NCBI GenBank assembly: GCA_021151525.1
Contig: JAGKXD010000175.1
Coordinates: 1 to 5,359, forward strand
From: Cellvibrionaceae bacterium
GTDB taxonomy: Bacteria > Pseudomonadota > Gammaproteobacteria > Pseudomonadales > Cellvibrionaceae
Reading direction: 5' to 3'
DNA: 5,359 nucleotides
The position numbers and the translations under genes are program-made. Positions 1 through 5,359 of the stretch are shown here, piece by piece; the stretch's first letter is position 1, and each line of letters begins with the position of its first letter. The notes below the pieces were generated by a model. The model searched no databases. It saw only the letters and a list, made by a program, of their open reading frames with translations, and had not been told where the DNA came from.

Positions 1-2172
1 GCTTCGGCCTCATCCGTGAGCAGCACTGGAACCACTACCTCAGCCAGCTCATCCAGCACTGGGACCACCACTTCGGTGAGCTCTCGCAGCTCCAGCAGTG
101 TAGCTTTTGTTGGTGATGCCACTACCGGTAAAAATCTGTTCGGTACCGTCGGCTGTCAAGGCTGCCACAAAGACAACGATGGCGACGGACGCTTTACTGA
201 CGGAGTGGTGTCATTTGACGTGAATGCATGGAAACACCCGGCAAACTTCCCGGCAGGCAACTACAGCGGCACCAGCGTGAGCGAACTGGCTCGTTTCATC
301 AATCAGCAAATGCTGGGATCTTACGCTACTTGTACCGCTGCTAACTGTGGTGAACACTTGGCTGCTTACCTTTGGTCGCTCAGAGGCAGAACGCAAAATA
401 ACGGTGTTGCTTGCGATACTTCATCACCAGTGAAATATGGTATGCGCTCAGTCAAATTGTTGACCTCTTTCGAATACCACAACTCACTACAAGCATTGTT
501 TAGCAAAACACTGCCTGCCAACTATGGTTCGAAAGATTTAGCGAACCCAGACAAGACAGTTGCCAATCTGCCTAACCATACGACAGAACCAGTAACTGAA
601 ACACGTTTGCTGTCTTACCAGAAAAACGCTTCAGATATTGCAACCTGGGCGATTAACAACAGTGCGCTGCCATTCACTTGTAGCGATACCACCTCTGCGA
701 CGTGTGCCACAAGCTTTATCGACAATTTTGCATACTTAGCTTTCCGTCGCCCTCTGACCAACGACGAAAAGACTGAGTACACCGCAATTGTTCGTAACGG
801 CGCTACCGGTCTGCGTTGGGCGATACAAACTGTGTTGATGTCACCACAATTCTTGTATCGTTCCGAACTGGGTTTACCCGTTAGTCAGGCGCGTTCACAA
901 ACTTGGGGTACAAGTACTATTTTCCAACAAGCTGACTCTACTGCGTACGCGCTGGATCCATATGAGTTTGCTTCGGCATTAGCTTACATGTACACAGGTA
1001 GTGCACCGGACAAAACGCTGTTGACCGCTGCTGCAAACGGTCAGTTGGAAAACGCAACCAATCTCGGCCAACAAATCGATCGCTTGCTGGATTCAGATTT
1101 GGGTAAAGCACAGATTGGTCGCTTCGCCGGTCTCTGGTTCCGTACTGATGATGTAACGAATGTTAGTCGCACCGCAGGCAGCAATTTCACTCAAGCCGTG
1201 AAAGATTCCATGGCCCAAGAAATTCGTGAGGTTTACAAGTACGCGTTCTACAACAACCTGCCATTCACCGATATTTACACCGGTGACTACACCATGTTGA
1301 ACAGTACCCTGTCGTCTTACTATGGCGTATCCGGCGGTGGTACCAGCAGCACAGATTGGCGTATGGTTAACACTGCCAACTCCAAACGTGGCGGCGTGTT
1401 GTCTTCAGGTGCATTTATGACTCTTTATGCACATGCTGGTCGTACTTCACCAATTAAACGCGCTGTACACGTACGTCAAGACATGCTTTGTCAAAACATT
1501 CCATTGCCTACTTCATTTGTAGACACCACTGGTTTGCGTGACAAGGCAGCGGCTGAAGCACAAAAAGCACTGGAAGCTGGCAACCTGACTACCACCCAGT
1601 TCTACGACATGCAAACTGCGGTAGAAGGTACACCTTGCTATCAATGTCACAACGCAATCATCAACCCATTGTTCGGTATCGATGATTTCGACAACGTTGG
1701 TATGCCGCGTTCAGTAGTAAATGGCAAAGTGGTACAGAAAGCCATGGATCTGAATGGCAACGAAGCACGCACTAACAACGTGGAAATTAATATGGTTAAC
1801 AACGGCGGGCGTCTCTTCGGTGCCAATGGCGTTGGTACTGTTGGTTTCGCTGAAGTGAACAACGAGAAAGATACTGGCTCACCAGGCCTACCATTTAACG
1901 GCTCGAAAGATTTGGGTCGCATTATGGTTGCCAACAACCTGCCAGGCGTTAATGCGTGTCTGATCCAAAAATCATTCCGCTTCGCTACCGGTTATTCACT
2001 TAGCCGCGAATTCCAGGACGATACTGCTGAAAAAGCACTGACTACCCAACAACAATCGCAATTGGCTTGTATCAATGACTCCCTCAAAACCAAGTTGAGT
2101 GGAAGCAATGGCAACCCACGTGCAATGTTGAAAGAACTCGGTATGTCTAACGTAATTCGTTTCCGTCGCTAA
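1..2172 (+). CDS. Exported multidomain diheme c-type cytochrome (DUF1587/1595/1592/1588/1585), 5'-partial
   Basis: The frame is open to base 1, so the true start lies upstream; GTG at 16 is inside the linker and is not taken as a start. Residues here count from that GTG. Residues 1-29 are a Ser/Thr linker. A cytochrome c domain follows with heme motif CQGCH (C47, C50, H51; bases 154-168) and an Asp-rich loop, DNDGDG. Next come a DUF1587-like segment with LLTSFEYHNSLQALF (149-163), a DUF1595-like helix with LAFRRPLTNDEK (241-252), a DUF1592-like region (about 264-437, with SPQFLYRSELG), a DUF1588-like region with RGGVLSSGAF and a second heme motif CYQCH (C541, C544, H545), and a DUF1585-like end (about 630-705, with SFRFATGYSLSREF). 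This order is typical of planctomycete-type PSD/PSCyt proteins, whose reaction is unknown. Two covalent hemes imply periplasmic or outer-surface electron transfer. It probably shares a transcript with the DUF1552-like gene 77 bp downstream. Family call firm; function inferred. Confidence 0.88.
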   Translation, partial: ASASSVSSTGTTTSASSSSTGTTTSVSSRSSSSVAFVGDATTGKNLFGTVGCQGCHKDNDGDGRFTDGVVSFDVNAWKHPANFPAGNYSGTSVSELARFINQQMLGSYATCTAANCGEHLAAYLWSLRGRTQNNGVACDTSSPVKYGMRSVKLLTSFEYHNSLQALFSKTLPANYGSKDLANPDKTVANLPNHTTEPVTETRLLSYQKNASDIATWAINNSALPFTCSDTTSATCATSFIDNFAYLAFRRPLTNDEKTEYTAIVRNGATGLRWAIQTVLMSPQFLYRSELGLPVSQARSQTWGTSTIFQQADSTAYALDPYEFASALAYMYTGSAPDKTLLTAAANGQLENATNLGQQIDRLLDSDLGKAQIGRFAGLWFRTDDVTNVSRTAGSNFTQAVKDSMAQEIREVYKYAFYNNLPFTDIYTGDYTMLNSTLSSYYGVSGGGTSSTDWRMVNTANSKRGGVLSSGAFMTLYAHAGRTSPIKRAVHVRQDMLCQNIPLPTSFVDTTGLRDKAAAEAQKALEAGNLTTTQFYDMQTAVEGTPCYQCHNAIINPLFGIDDFDNVGMPRSVVNGKVVQKAMDLNGNEARTNNVEINMVNNGGRLFGANGVGTVGFAEVNNEKDTGSPGLPFNGSKDLGRIMVANNLPGVNACLIQKSFRFATGYSLSREFQDDTAEKALTTQQQSQLACINDSLKTKLSGSNGNPRAMLKELGMSNVIRFRR
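19..84 (+). repeat. Two tandem 33-bp units encoding an SSTGTTTS(A/V)SS linker
   Basis: Bases 19-51 and 52-84 encode two 11-residue units, SSTGTTTSASS and SSTGTTTSVSS. The DNA copies differ mainly at third codon positions (for example gga acc act acc against ggg acc acc act). The peptide therefore looks conserved while the DNA has drifted. Bases 1-18 (ASASSV) look like the tail of more linker, so the array probably continues upstream. Flexible Ser/Thr or polyserine linkers are common between modules of secreted proteins in Cellvibrio-like bacteria. Confidence 0.75.
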
Positions 2173-2180
2173 GGCCGACT

Positions 2181-2203
2181 GGGTGGGGCACGCCCCACCC
2201 TTT
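2181..2203 (+). terminator. GC-rich intergenic hairpin, weak terminator or attenuator
   Basis: GGGTGGGG (2181-2188) and CCCCACCC (2193-2200) pair perfectly over 8 bp around a CACG loop, starting 8 bases after the stop codon of the cytochrome gene. Only three T residues follow (2201-2203), then ACGTGG, so complete intrinsic termination is unlikely. It may reduce read-through into the downstream gene or protect the 3' end of the upstream message. The structure is seen directly; its role is inferred. Confidence 0.55.
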
Positions 2204-2236
2204 ACGTGGAAAACCAACAGAAAAAATTCTAAATCC

Positions 2237-2242
2237 AAGAGG
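2237..2242 (+). promoter_or_regulatory. Ribosome binding site of the DUF1552-like gene
   Basis: AAGAGG lies 7 bases before ATG at 2250. A possible in-frame TTG start at 2244 would leave only one base after this site, so ATG 2250 is the better start and yields MKKIDSRF. Confidence 0.75.
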
Positions 2243-2249
2243 TTTGGTT

Positions 2250-3620
2250 ATGAAAAAGATTGATAGCAGATTCCGCCATTTGCCCGAGGACGATGCGCTT
2301 GAGGCAATGGAGCACTTCAAAAAACTTGAAGCGGGACCAGAAGCACTGAAAACCTATTTTAAAAATGACGAAAAACACGATAAGCGTTATCGCGATCAAT
2401 TTATCCAACAAGATCGTCGTAACTTTATGGATCTGATTGCAAAATCAGGCATCTCTGCAGGACTGCTGCGTGGCTCTGCCGTCCTTGGCGGCATTCTTGC
2501 CAACCGCCATGCAGTGGCACAAACCAACGTAAACAAACGCGTAGTTTTTTGTTATTTGAACAGTGGCGCTGCGTCTGGTACCTGGATGCCAAGCAGCGCT
2601 ACCCAAATGAATCAGATTACCCGCCCCTACGGTCCGGATGGTTACAACGTTTCCAGCATTTGTCATTTCCGGCAAATTGACGTAATCACTTCGGGTCACG
2701 CCACTGCTATGAACTCTTTGGGCGTAACAGATTACAACTCACCAACCATGGATAAGCGCATTGCTGCAGTGCTGGGAACCAGCACACCCCGTGCAGCGAT
2801 TTATCTGGGAGCAAAAGCAACCACGAACGGTACACTGTGCAGCAACATCGGCCCTTGTACTGACAACCCAACTCAAGCCTTGTCCAATATTTTTAGTGGA
2901 ACTACTGACGGTGGAGGAGGAACCACCCCTGACAACACCTATGCACTCTCTTACGACGCACAGTTGCGGGCTTTGGATCAAATTAAGACCAAACTTAGCA
3001 CTGAAGAATATGCTCGCTATCAAGAGCACATCGACTCGCTGAAAAAAATCAAAACCAATACTGCCGCAGCAAACAGCAGTAGCGGTTCTACCACCACTAC
3101 TAACTGCGGCACTGGCATCACCCCAAGCGTTGCCAACATGCAAGCAACTGGTAAGTCTCAAGCTGACATTGTCGTTGCTGCCTTGGCTTGTGGTATTACC
3201 AAAGTAGCGACCTTACAGTTGGGTAACCACCAAGGCGACTGGCTGGGCCACAACACATCCTGGACCCAGGATGCTCACCAGGCATGTCACGGCGCACCAA
3301 GCAACGCAGCATTCGTTGAGATGTGGCGCTACCTCAATGACGTTCCCGCCTATCTGATTGATAAACTGCGCAAAACTGCTGGCCCAGACGGTCAACCACT
3401 GATTAACTCCACCGTTGTTGTGCAAGTAACTTGTATGGGTAACGGAATGGATCACACCTCAGGTAATGGTCCATTCATTGTTGCTACACAAATGCCTGGC
3501 TTCGTTAGTGGTTACTCAGCTCGTCAAGGCGGTAACGTCTACGACCTGAACGGAGCAATTCCAAAAGGTATGGGTTTGACCGGCATTACATTAGGCAGCA
3601 GCACATTGGGCTTAGTGTAA
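2250..3620 (+). CDS. Tat-exported DUF1552-like (HxxSHH family) protein
   Basis: 456 residues from ATG 2250. Residues 1-55 are a charged, mostly hydrophilic extension. A twin-arginine-like signal follows: DRRNFMDL (R56, R57), a hydrophobic stretch at about 62-84, and AVA before Q91 as the likely cleavage site. The mature part follows the DUF1552 plan: RVVFCYLNSGAASGTWMPS (97-115) after the signal; a mid helix LRALDQIKTKLSTEEYARYQ (239-258); DIVVAALACGITKVATLQLG (306-325); DAHQACHG (341-348) in place of HxxSHH; a helix with LNDVPAYLIDKLRK; and NGMDHTSGNGPFIVA near the end. The family is thought to be related to DUF1501 and alkaline-phosphatase/sulfatase folds, but no substrate is known. The mature part has eight cysteines and two low-complexity Gly/Ser/Thr stretches (216-230, 271-285). 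Tat export suggests folding, perhaps with metal, before translocation. It probably works with the cytochrome encoded upstream. DUF1501 is the main alternative family. Confidence 0.8.
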   Translation: MKKIDSRFRHLPEDDALEAMEHFKKLEAGPEALKTYFKNDEKHDKRYRDQFIQQDRRNFMDLIAKSGISAGLLRGSAVLGGILANRHAVAQTNVNKRVVFCYLNSGAASGTWMPSSATQMNQITRPYGPDGYNVSSICHFRQIDVITSGHATAMNSLGVTDYNSPTMDKRIAAVLGTSTPRAAIYLGAKATTNGTLCSNIGPCTDNPTQALSNIFSGTTDGGGGTTPDNTYALSYDAQLRALDQIKTKLSTEEYARYQEHIDSLKKIKTNTAAANSSSGSTTTTNCGTGITPSVANMQATGKSQADIVVAALACGITKVATLQLGNHQGDWLGHNTSWTQDAHQACHGAPSNAAFVEMWRYLNDVPAYLIDKLRKTAGPDGQPLINSTVVVQVTCMGNGMDHTSGNGPFIVATQMPGFVSGYSARQGGNVYDLNGAIPKGMGLTGITLGSSTLGLV

Positions 3621-3643
3621 TTAGTTTTAAAAAGCCTTGCTCG

Positions 3644-3686
3644 AAAACGCCTTCTATCAATTTTCGATAGGAGGCGTTTTGTTTTT
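3644..3686 (+). terminator. Strong rho-independent terminator
   Basis: A 15-bp stem pairs 3644-3658 with 3666-3680, with one G-T wobble and a 7-base loop (AATTTTC). GTTTTT follows at 3681-3686. It lies 23 bases after the stop codon of the DUF1552-like gene and should end the cytochrome/DUF1552 transcript, leaving the methyltransferase gene as a separate unit. The left arm begins with AAAA, so some activity on the opposite strand is possible. Confidence 0.92.
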
Positions 3687-3702
3687 GGCGAAGCTATTTT
3701 GT

Positions 3703-3743
3703 TTTACTAACAAGTCCTTTAGGATTAATAACCCTCACATAAT
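3703..3743 (+). promoter_or_regulatory. Candidate promoter of the methyltransferase gene
   Basis: Since a terminator precedes it, this gene needs its own promoter between 3687 and 3764. CATAAT at 3738-3743 matches the -10 consensus at five of six positions but has no good -35 partner. An alternative is TTTACT (3703-3708) with TAATAA (3726-3731) at 17-bp spacing, a weak match at both boxes. Using the first -10 would give a leader of only about 15 bases. A 10-bp palindrome, AAACCGGTTT (3749-3758), lies just downstream and could be a protein-binding site or chance. Confidence 0.3.
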
Positions 3744-3764
3744 AAGTCAAACCGGTTTTTATTC

Positions 3765-5159
3765 ATGTCAACGCAAATCGCAACACCCCCTCAGCTGATT
3801 AATCAATTTTGCTGCCCAAAATGTTTTGCAACACTCAAGGAGGGTTTTGTTTTTGCGAAATTAAAATGCAATCGTTGTGCGACTGACTTCTTCACTTTGG
3901 GAGATGTACCTTGTTTTTTTCCTGCTGGCATCCATCAAAAAACCATTTGGCAACATCAAACAGCAATGCTACTTGGCAATGCCGAACAAGGATTAAATAA
4001 CATCCGTGAATCGCTTGCTCGTTATGACCTGAGCGACACAACACGCGAACGACTTGCAGAAATATATAAAGCCAATCTAATAAACCGCGACAGCATCCGA
4101 TCACTCTTTGAAAAAAAATCACTCCTTCCAGAACACAATGAACAACTGAACAATATGAACCCCGGTGATCTAGGTGAATATTTTGATTTAATCTTCAGGG
4201 ACTGGGCATGGGATTCTGTTTCTTCACCCAGCAATGAAAATTACAGTGCCTTTTTGAGAATCAAGTCCCTTTTAAAAAAATTAATTGCAAAACCCAAAAA
4301 AATTCTTGTGCTTGGTGCAGGAGCAGGAAGATTGAGCTGGGATCTCCATAACTATCTAAACCCTGAATTCACCCTGGCCGTGGACAGCAATCCACTACTC
4401 CTCGCCGCTGCCGATGAATTGGTTAAACAACAAACCCCCCTTCATTTTGGTGAGTTTAAACTTTTTCCTCAGGCTGCTTTTCCAACCACACAAACTCATG
4501 CAATTACACCACCAGAAAATGCAACTTCGAATGCAGACAACTGGTTTTTAATGGGCGCAAATGTTTGGAACTTACCGTTACTTAAAAATAACTTCGATTT
4601 AATTCTCACGCCTTGGTTTATTGATGTAAACGGCGGTGACATCCGGGATTTAATCGGCATCATCTACAACTTATTAACACCAGAGGGAAGCTGGTTAAAC
4701 ACTGGACCCCTCTTATTTACACGTCACCTCCCATTACAACTTAAATATTCGCATACGGAGATCAAGGAGTTTATTGAGTTAACAAATATGGAGATTCTGG
4801 CAGAACAAATTGATCAGGTTCAATATTTGATATCCCCCATGGAAGCGAGATTGAGAGAAGAACAAGTTTGGAGTTTTATCGCAACAAAAATCAGAGGCAG
4901 TAAATCCAAACATGCGCCGGGAGTTCTGGCTCCATGGTTGGTCATGCATCACCTACCTATTCCTCAAATGCATTTTCACTTGACTCAACCGCACCCACTT
5001 ATTGAAGCCATTGTCGCAATGATTGACGGTGAAAAATCAATCAATAGCATTAGTAACATTCTTATTTCGCAATTACCTCCGGGCACGGTGGTAACAGATG
5101 TTATTGCCTCGATTCTAGGGCAATTAGTCCTGGATCAGCAAAATCAAACCCGCTCATAA
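3765..5159 (+). CDS. Zinc-ribbon / N2227-like SAM methyltransferase with C-terminal PqqD-like domain
   Basis: 464 residues, no signal peptide or membrane segment, so cytosolic. ATG 3765 is the first possible start after an in-frame stop at 3729, although no Shine-Dalgarno precedes it. Residues 16-50 form a zinc ribbon with CPKC (C17, C20) and CNRC (C35, C38), like Trm112/RlmA-type ribbons. Residues about 136-375 resemble the N2227 family, which includes carnosine N-methyltransferase: FRDWAWDS (144-151), SAM motif I ILVLGAGAGRLSWDL (180-194), the acidic end of strand 2 (D207), FDLILTPWFID (277-287), and the hallmark-like WLNTGPLLF (310-318). The C-terminal segment (about 409-458), with IEAIVAMIDGEKSINSIS and DVIASILGQLVLD, resembles PqqD-like or winged-helix domains that bind peptides; this part is the least certain. 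The likely reaction is SAM-dependent N-methylation of a peptide or histidine-like group; the substrate is unknown. It looks like a stand-alone gene, with AT-richer stretches than its neighbours. Confidence 0.8.
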   Translation: MSTQIATPPQLINQFCCPKCFATLKEGFVFAKLKCNRCATDFFTLGDVPCFFPAGIHQKTIWQHQTAMLLGNAEQGLNNIRESLARYDLSDTTRERLAEIYKANLINRDSIRSLFEKKSLLPEHNEQLNNMNPGDLGEYFDLIFRDWAWDSVSSPSNENYSAFLRIKSLLKKLIAKPKKILVLGAGAGRLSWDLHNYLNPEFTLAVDSNPLLLAAADELVKQQTPLHFGEFKLFPQAAFPTTQTHAITPPENATSNADNWFLMGANVWNLPLLKNNFDLILTPWFIDVNGGDIRDLIGIIYNLLTPEGSWLNTGPLLFTRHLPLQLKYSHTEIKEFIELTNMEILAEQIDQVQYLISPMEARLREEQVWSFIATKIRGSKSKHAPGVLAPWLVMHHLPIPQMHFHLTQPHPLIEAIVAMIDGEKSINSISNILISQLPPGTVVTDVIASILGQLVLDQQNQTRS

Positions 5160-5316
5160 AGTTACAACAAACGGATCCAGGTTAAACGATGAATACATAG
5201 ACGACACCAACAGGCACGCTACTTTTGGTAAGCAACGCCTCGATTACCACAAATAAACAAATTGTTGCCTATCAAATTTCAATCAATCACATTTAAAAAT
5301 CAACTTTATCAATGAT
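5160..5316. other. Intergenic stretch without a recognisable gene
   Basis: No ORF with credible start and protein features appears on either strand, and there is no tRNA-like or strong hairpin structure. A 15-base near-palindrome, TTTATCA-A-TGATAAA (5305-5319), straddles the right border, but its loop is too short for an RNA hairpin. No plus-strand terminator with a T tract follows the methyltransferase gene here. Confidence 0.6.
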
Positions 5317-5342
5317 AAAAAAAGGGAGTAAAAGCCCCCCTT
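5317..5342 (-). terminator. Rho-independent terminator for a leftward gene beyond the right edge
   Basis: On the minus strand AAGGGGG (5342-5336) pairs with CTCCCTT (5328-5322): 7 bp with one G-T wobble and a 7-base loop, GCTTTTA. The T tract is seven bases (5323-5317) and overlaps the base of the stem. The T tract orients it leftward, implying a convergent gene to the right. Minus-strand stop codons at 5343-5341 or 5356-5354 could be its end. It might also stop rightward transcription from the methyltransferase gene, though without a T tract on that side. Confidence 0.75.
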
Positions 5343-5359
5343 AGTACAGATAATTATAT

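Noticed and set aside
16..18. GTG at 16 as the start of the cytochrome gene
   Set aside because: It lies within the Ser/Thr linker, the frame is open upstream, and a heme protein needs an export signal that is absent here.
1647..1937. 96-codon minus-strand ORF antisense to the cytochrome gene
   Set aside because: It covers the conserved second heme and DUF1588 region of the real gene and has no domain features of its own.
2244..2249. TTG at 2244 as the start of the DUF1552-like protein
   Set aside because: It would lie one base from the AAGAGG site; ATG at 2250 has proper spacing.
2761..3042. 93-codon plus-strand ORF in another frame of the DUF1552-like gene
   Set aside because: It lies inside a gene with clear family motifs, and no ribosome binding site or domain supports it.
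2739..3161. 140-codon minus-strand ORF inside the DUF1552-like gene
   Set aside because: It lies wholly antisense to a well-supported gene, and its Ser/Val/Cys-rich product has no recognisable domain; a shadow frame.
3796..3805. TGATTAATCA palindrome near the start of the methyltransferase gene
   Set aside because: It lies within coding sequence, and short AT-rich palindromes of this size are expected by chance.
5182..5250. 22-residue minus-strand ORF with a hydrophobic product (GTG start)
   Set aside because: Very short, with a weak start codon and no ribosome binding site; it also lies past the leftward terminator. Not enough to call a small protein.
1..5359. CRISPR arrays, tRNA or rRNA genes, insertion sequences, attachment sites
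   Set aside because: No spaced direct repeats, no cloverleaf or rRNA-like stretches, no transposase motifs or terminal inverted repeats were seen on either strand.

Overview
The window holds three genes on the + strand and the intergenic signals between them. Moderate G+C content, a Ser/Thr-rich linker in an exported cytochrome, and the gene pairing suggest a gammaproteobacterium of the Cellvibrio/Saccharophagus/Teredinibacter type. This assignment is an inference from style; no rRNA or marker gene is present.

Bases 1-2172 are the 3' part of a gene for a large exported c-type cytochrome. A repetitive Ser/Thr linker comes first, then a CxxCH cytochrome domain. The planctomycete-type module series follows (DUF1587, DUF1595, DUF1592, DUF1588 with a second CxxCH, DUF1585). 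The 5' end, with any signal peptide or binding domain, lies outside the window. After a 77-bp gap containing a GC-rich hairpin, 2250-3620 encodes a Tat-exported DUF1552-like protein (alkaline-phosphatase-fold relatives). The two genes probably form one transcription unit whose products meet outside the cytoplasm. Such DUF1592-type/DUF1552 pairs recur in planctomycetes, myxobacteria and some gammaproteobacteria, and their biochemical role is not established. A strong intrinsic terminator at 3644-3686 ends this unit.

Bases 3765-5159 encode an unrelated-looking cytosolic protein: an N-terminal four-cysteine zinc ribbon, an N2227/carnosine-N-methyltransferase-like SAM domain, and a small C-terminal domain resembling PqqD-like winged helices. 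It has no clear Shine-Dalgarno sequence and probably its own promoter.

The last 200 bases carry no convincing gene. They end in a minus-strand intrinsic terminator, implying a convergent gene just beyond the right edge.

The two most interesting items are the exported cytochrome/DUF1552 pair, with its odd Tat signal and a Cys in its HxxSHH-like motif, and the three-domain methyltransferase.
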